Below are positions 60,290 through 64,000 of a DNA stretch of 64,000 nt, piece by piece. The position numbers were made by a program, and so were the translations under genes. The DNA comes from Paractinoplanes polyasparticus (lineage in GTDB: Bacteria; Actinomycetota; Actinomycetes; Mycobacteriales; Micromonosporaceae), in NCBI RefSeq assembly GCF_019710575.1, contig NZ_JAHWFK010000041.1:62001-126000 (forward strand). The letters are read 5' to 3'. The notes under the pieces are model-generated. The model saw only the letters and a list, made by a program, of their open reading frames with translations, made no database searches and was not told the origin of the DNA. Positions within the stretch are counted from its first letter, which is position 1, and each line of letters opens with the position of its first letter.

Positions 60290-61420
60290 TTACAAAGCCT
60301 CGACAATGGTGGCGTTGGCCATGCCGGCGCCCTCACACATGGTTTGCAGGCCATATCGAATTCCGGACTGTCGCATGTGGTGCAGCATCGTCGTCATGAT
60401 GCGCGCCCCGGATGCCCCGAGCGGGTGACCCAGGGCGATCGCCCCGCCGCGCGGATTCATCCGTGCGCGGTCGGCGCCGGTCTCGGCCAGCCAGGCCAGC
60501 GGCACCGGTGCGAAGGCCTCGTTGACCTCGTAGACGCCGAGGTCGCCGATGGACAGACCGGACCGGGCCAGGGCCTTGGCGGTGGCCGGCATGGGCGCGG
60601 TCAGCACGATCACCGGGTCGGCGGCGGCGATCACGGCGGTGTGCACCCGGGCCAGCGGCGTCAGGCCGTGCGCGGTGGCCCATTCCGAGGTGGTGACCGC
60701 GAGCGCCGCAGCGCCGTCCGAGATCTGTGACGCGGTGCCCGCGGTGACGACCCCGTCCTGCTTGAAGGGCGTCTTGAGCCCGGCCAGCTTCTCGAGCGAC
60801 GTGTCGCGGCGGATGCCCTCGTCCTGCTTCACCCCGGCCAGCGGCTCGATCTCGGCGTCGAACTCGCCGGAATCCTGAGCCCGGGCGGCCGCGGCGTGGC
60901 TGGACAGCGCGTACTCCTCCAGCTGGGCGCGGGATAGACCCCAGCGCTCGGCCACCATCTCGGCGCCCACGCCCTGGTTGAACGACTCGACGCCGTACCT
61001 CGTGCGCACGCTCTCGCCGTACGGGTCGGAGCCCTGCCCGCTCGAGCCCATCGGCACCCGGGTCATCGACTCGACGCCGCCCGCCACGACCAGGTCGGCC
61101 TGGCCGGAGATCACCGTGGCCGCCGCGAAGTGCAGCGCCTGCTGGCTCGAGCCGCACTGCCGGTCGATCGTCGTGCCCGGAACGGTATCGGGCCAGCCGG
61201 CCGCCAGCACCGCGTTGCGCCCGATGTTCCACGACTGCTCGGCGACCTGGGAGACACAACCCCAGTGCACATCGTCGACCTCGGCCGGATCGAACCCGGT
61301 GCGCTCGGCGAGCGCCCGCAGCACATGGGCCGACAGGTCCACCGGGTGCACACCGGCCAGGCCGCCGCCCCGCCGGCCGATCGGGGTCCGGACCGCTCCA
61401 ACGATCACCGCATCACGCAT
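60290..61420 (-). CDS. Acetyl-CoA acetyltransferase-type thiolase
   Basis: This 376-residue thiolase has nucleophile Cys89 (DRQCGSSQQAL), NEAFAPVPLAW and GGAIALGHPLGASGARI with the active-site His, plus the second active Cys in TMCEGAGMA. Both half-barrels are complete. It condenses or cleaves acyl-CoA; the close fit to steroid/fatty-acid thiolases suggests beta-oxidation, but specificity is not readable. The start is ATG 61420. It is not in an obvious fatty-acid operon. Confidence 0.93.
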   Translation of the reverse strand: MRDAVIVGAVRTPIGRRGGGLAGVHPVDLSAHVLRALAERTGFDPAEVDDVHWGCVSQVAEQSWNIGRNAVLAAGWPDTVPGTTIDRQCGSSQQALHFAAATVISGQADLVVAGGVESMTRVPMGSSGQGSDPYGESVRTRYGVESFNQGVGAEMVAERWGLSRAQLEEYALSSHAAAARAQDSGEFDAEIEPLAGVKQDEGIRRDTSLEKLAGLKTPFKQDGVVTAGTASQISDGAAALAVTTSEWATAHGLTPLARVHTAVIAAADPVIVLTAPMPATAKALARSGLSIGDLGVYEVNEAFAPVPLAWLAETGADRARMNPRGGAIALGHPLGASGARIMTTMLHHMRQSGIRYGLQTMCEGAGMANATIVEAL

Positions 61421-61518
61421 GGATCGACGGTAACTCGCGCTGCCACCTTGGGAGGCCCAGTGGGGGATGCAGTGATATCAAGTCGGCGTCACCCATAGGG
61501 CGACGGCAACGCTCGCGT

Positions 61519-61530
61519 CATTATGTGGGG
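61519..61530 (+). promoter_or_regulatory. -10 element of a leaderless transcript
   Basis: CATTAT (61519-61524) lies 6 bases before ATG 61531, without a ribosome site. An upstream GTG at 61525 would start within the spacer. Confidence 0.5.
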
Positions 61531-61944
61531 ATGCAGTGGCGTATCAAGCCGGTTCTGCCGGTCAGCAAACTCATCGGCGTGGTCGCCGTCGTCGTGCTGG
61601 CGTTCGCCTTCGCCGGGCGTGATCCGGTGCGCTGGGTGCTCGCCGCCCTGGTCGTGGTGGGGCTGCTCGGCTGGGCGGCGCGTGACCTGCTGCGACCGGT
61701 CCGGCTGGCCGCCGACGCCGAGGGCGTCACCGTCGTGACCGGCTTCGCGAGCCGGCGCCGGCTGTCGTGGGACCAGATCGAGCGCGTACGGGTCGACCGC
61801 CGCACACACCGCGGCCTGCGCAACGAGATGCTCGAACTCGACGCGGGCGAGGCGATCTATCTGTTCAGTGCGAACGACCTCGGCGCCCTGCCCGAAGATG
61901 TGGCCACCGCGCTGGCCGAGCTGCGGGTGTCAGCCCCCCAGTAA
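61531..61944 (+). CDS. Small PH-domain membrane protein (CFP-6-like)
   Basis: This 137-residue protein has two membrane helices (~13-31 and ~34-51) and a C-terminal bacterial PH domain (VRLAADAEGVTVVTGFASRR, then LSWDQIERVRVDR). It resembles mycobacterial low-molecular-weight antigen 6-type proteins. Function unknown. The leaderless promoter sets ATG 61531 as the start. The last 15 bases overlap the convergent rhomboid gene. Confidence 0.8.
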   Translation: MQWRIKPVLPVSKLIGVVAVVVLAFAFAGRDPVRWVLAALVVVGLLGWAARDLLRPVRLAADAEGVTVVTGFASRRRLSWDQIERVRVDRRTHRGLRNEMLELDAGEAIYLFSANDLGALPEDVATALAELRVSAPQ

Positions 61945-62844
61945 CGTCTGGGTTCTGACCAGGGCCGCCGCGAGCAGGATCACGAACACGGCCGCGCAGC
62001 CGAGGCCCTGGATCAGGCTGCGTCTCTGGTTCGGCGCGTACGCCAGGATCAGCGCGACGACGCCACCGACGATCAGACCGCCCACGTGACCGGCCACCGA
62101 CACGTTCGGCACGCTGAACGTGAAGAGCAGGTTGACCACGAGCAGCGGGATGAACTGGCTGATGTCGAGCCGTAGCCGCCGGTTGACCACGATGATCGCC
62201 AGCACCAGGCCGAAGACCGAGGTCGAGGCGCCGGCCGCCTGAGCGTTGGGCGCGGTGAACAGGTAGGCCGCGACGTTGCCGCCGATGCCGGCCAGCACAT
62301 AGAGCCCCGCGAAGCGCAGCGGGCCGAGCTTCTCTTCCAGATAGCGGCCCAGCTGCCAGAGCAGCACCATGTTGAGCAACAGGTGCAGCACGCCGTAGTG
62401 CAGGAACATCGCCGTGACCAGGCGGTACCACTCGCCGGCGGCGATGCCGTGCAGCTCGCCACCGGCCACGTAGGGCGCGTAGCCCAGCACCGAACCCCAT
62501 CGGGTGACGTCGGTGCCCTGGCCCATCAGGCCGAACCAGCCGCCGGCGCCGGCGATGGCCCGGGGGCCACCGACGACGGCCGAGACGATGAAGAAGAGAA
62601 CGTTGATGCCGATGAGCGCCCGGGTCACGTAGCCCGCGCGGCCCACGCTGCTGCCGCCGAAGGCGGTGCGCGCCTGACGCTGGGTGCGCCGCCCCTCGGC
62701 GACACATTCCGGGCACTGGTGACCGACCGAGGCCTCGTTCATGCAATCAGGGCAGATCGGCCGGTCACACCGTGTGCACCGGATGTAGGTCTCCTTGGAC
62801 GGATGGCGGTAGCAGACCGGGACCGTCGACGGAGCCTCACTCAT
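61930..62844 (-). CDS. Rhomboid intramembrane protease with N-terminal zinc ribbon
   Basis: This 304-residue protein starts at ATG 62844. The N-terminus has paired cysteines and histidines (CYRHP, CTRCDRPICPDC, HQCPEC), a B-box-like zinc site of ~50 residues. The rhomboid core has about six or seven helices with catalytic Ser207 (GASTSVFG) and His253 (AGHVGGLIVG). Rhomboids cut membrane proteins within the bilayer. A zinc-ribbon N-terminus is common in actinobacteria and may recognise partners. Confidence 0.92.
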   Translation of the reverse strand: MSEAPSTVPVCYRHPSKETYIRCTRCDRPICPDCMNEASVGHQCPECVAEGRRTQRQARTAFGGSSVGRAGYVTRALIGINVLFFIVSAVVGGPRAIAGAGGWFGLMGQGTDVTRWGSVLGYAPYVAGGELHGIAAGEWYRLVTAMFLHYGVLHLLLNMVLLWQLGRYLEEKLGPLRFAGLYVLAGIGGNVAAYLFTAPNAQAAGASTSVFGLVLAIIVVNRRLRLDISQFIPLLVVNLLFTFSVPNVSVAGHVGGLIVGGVVALILAYAPNQRRSLIQGLGCAAVFVILLAAALVRTQTLLGG

Positions 62845-62858
62845 GCGTCAACGGTACT

Positions 62859-63389
62859 TCAGTCCTTCACGCGCTCGATTTCCACGCGCTCGACGACGAC
62901 GTCCTCGCGCGGGCGGTCGCCCGGTCCGGTCGGCGTGGTGGCGATCGAGTCGACGACCTTGGCCGACTGCTCGTCGGCGACCTGGCCGAAGATCGTGTGC
63001 CGACGGTTGAGGTGCGGGGTCGGCGCGACCGTGATGAAGAACTGCGAGCCGTTGGTGCCCGGGCCCGCGTTGGCCATGGCCAGCAGGTACGGGCGGTCGA
63101 AGGAGAGCTCCGGGTGGAACTCGTCGGCGAACTGGAAGCCCGGGCCACCGCGCCCGGTACCGGTCGGGTCGCCGAGCTGGACCATGAAGCCGGCGATGAC
63201 GCGGTGCGAGATGGTGCCGTCGTAGTAGGGACCGCTGCCCTTCTGGCCCGTGCGCGGGTCGGTGTAGTCCTTCGTGCCCTCAGCGAGCTCCACGAAGTTG
63301 CGCACGGTCGCCGGGGCGTGATCCGGGAACAGCTGGAGCCGGATCGGGCCGTGGTTGGTGTGCAGGGTGGCGTAAAGCTTCTCGGCCAC
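62859..63389 (-). CDS. Cyclophilin-type peptidyl-prolyl isomerase
   Basis: This 176-residue cyclophilin has HRVIAGFMVQLGDPTGTGRGGPGF and SQFFITVAPTPHLNRRHTIFG. The catalytic Arg, the Phe in SQFFI and the Gln are present. The Trp that binds cyclosporin is replaced by His (NRRHTIFG), as in many bacterial forms. GTG 63389 is preceded by GGAGGAG. It has no signal peptide and is cytosolic, and it probably helps protein folding. Confidence 0.93.
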   Translation of the reverse strand: MAEKLYATLHTNHGPIRLQLFPDHAPATVRNFVELAEGTKDYTDPRTGQKGSGPYYDGTISHRVIAGFMVQLGDPTGTGRGGPGFQFADEFHPELSFDRPYLLAMANAGPGTNGSQFFITVAPTPHLNRRHTIFGQVADEQSAKVVDSIATTPTGPGDRPREDVVVERVEIERVKD

Positions 63390-63546
63390 GGGTACTCCTC
63401 CTGTGTCGCGCCCCGCAGTACCTCTTGGGGGGCGATGGGACAGTTCCTTGCAGTTCGGATCCTCCCCCATGTGTCTGAAGCGGCAGCGCGGGGGTACCGA
63501 TAGAGGGCACGATGTCGTGGGAGAGAACCTCAGGAGGTGGGCACTG

Positions 63547-64000
63547 GTGTTCGCAACTATGCGCCGCAAGAGCCGTAGCACGCGGATGAAGAACGAGCTC
63601 GGACAGAGCGTGGACCACTTCAAGCGCGCGGCGTCACTCGCGGCCGCCGAGACGAGCGCGACGGTCGGTCCGACGCTGACCGCCGCGGTCGACCGGGTCC
63701 AGCCGGCCGCGGTCAAGGCCAAGGATGTGGCCTCGAGCGGCTGGGGCAGCGCGGTGGCAACCATCACCCCGCTGGTCACGGCCGCGAGTGAGAACGCGCG
63801 GCAGACCGGCAAGGTGAGCAAGCGCAAGGCCAAGAAGACCGCCAAGCAGAACCAGAAGGCGGCTCAGAAGCTGCAGAAGCGGGCCGGCAAGGCGGTCGGC
63901 CGCAAGGAGAAGAAGGGCCGCGGCTCCAAGCTGCTCGGCTTCGCGCTTCTCGGCACGGCCATCGGCGTCGGCGCCGCGTACGCGGCCAAGCGTCGCCAGG
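63547..64000 (+). CDS. Lys/Ala-rich membrane protein, C-terminus cut
   Basis: At least 151 residues, starting at GTG 63547 after AGGAGGT. It begins VFATMRRKSRSTRMKNELGQ, then ~100 residues of helical, Lys-rich sequence (SKRKAKKTAKQNQKAAQKLQ) and a short membrane helix (LLGFALLGTAIGVGAAYAA). The window ends inside the gene. It is divergent from the cyclophilin gene. The basic cytoplasmic part suggests nucleic-acid or acidic-lipid contact. Function unknown. Confidence 0.75.
   Translation, partial: MFATMRRKSRSTRMKNELGQSVDHFKRAASLAAAETSATVGPTLTAAVDRVQPAAVKAKDVASSGWGSAVATITPLVTAASENARQTGKVSKRKAKKTAKQNQKAAQKLQKRAGKAVGRKEKKGRGSKLLGFALLGTAIGVGAAYAAKRRQ

Noticed and set aside
1..64000. CRISPR arrays, insertion sequences and rRNA genes
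   Set aside because: No regularly spaced repeats, transposase frames or rRNA-like sequence were seen in the window; only one decayed integrase was found.

Overview
This window is a high-GC chromosomal segment from a filamentous actinobacterium, most likely a Micromonosporaceae (Actinoplanes-like) strain. The taxon is inferred. The grounds are the very GC-rich third codon positions, frequent GTG and TTG starts, many apparently leaderless promoters, DtxR/IdeR- and SoxR-type operators, secreted chitinase and GH30 lectin enzymes, and a cassette related to Streptomyces coelicolor SCO2521-SCO2525. Nothing points to a live phage or plasmid.

Layout. 1-7865: a partial secreted ExeM/NucH-type nuclease, a DHA2 drug exporter with a BlaI-type repressor upstream, and an efeUOB ferrous/ferric iron uptake operon behind two abutting DtxR/IdeR boxes. 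8582-18938: the most unusual region. Three overlapping genes (SCO2524-, SCO2523- and SCO2522-like) face an SCO2521-like gene, which is divergent from a 1450-residue DUF4062-NACHT-HEAT STAND ATPase, followed by an SCO2525-like methyltransferase. 19029-28976: a D-amino-acid oxidase, an alcohol dehydrogenase, a MmyB-type regulator with an aldo/keto reductase, a chemoreceptor relic, a GH19 chitinase, three uncharacterised genes that look like a toxin/immunity-style set sharing a duplicated 5' module, a WD40 membrane protein, and a MerR regulator with its partner gene. 29070-37343: a secreted protein of unknown function, two tandem epoxide hydrolases (one Tat-exported), a small P-loop kinase, a GAF-PP2C phosphatase facing a STAS antagonist, and a diacylglycerol-kinase-like lipid kinase.

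37372-39476 is a decayed accessory patch: a 3' gene stub, two small hypothetical genes and a catalytically dead integrase remnant beside tRNA-Arg(ACG) and tRNA-Ser(GCT). 39623-46645 holds a long Ala/Pro/Lys-rich protein, a CPBP protease, a flavohaemoprotein, an unusual XRE-peptide deformylase fusion, and an FhuF-type siderophore reductase behind another DtxR/IdeR box. 46642-56871 holds envelope and stress functions: a polytopic GT-C-like protein, a methyltransferase, a PEBP-like protein, a GAF histidine kinase that lacks an internal block, an NlpC/P60 hydrolase, a DUF4352 protein, a quinone oxidoreductase and GH30-ricin. 57087-64000 holds tRNA-Ser(TGA), SoxR facing a split transketolase across a 19-bp-spacer operator, a thiolase, a PH-domain protein, a rhomboid protease with a zinc-ribbon N-terminus, a cyclophilin and a Lys-rich membrane protein cut by the window end.

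Two themes run through the window. One is metal/redox control (DtxR boxes at efeU and fhuF, SoxR and MerR promoters). The other is repeated TANNNT-N6/7-start architecture, indicating many leaderless mRNAs. The best candidate for an undescribed system is the SCO2521-2525-like cassette with the NACHT-HEAT ATPase.
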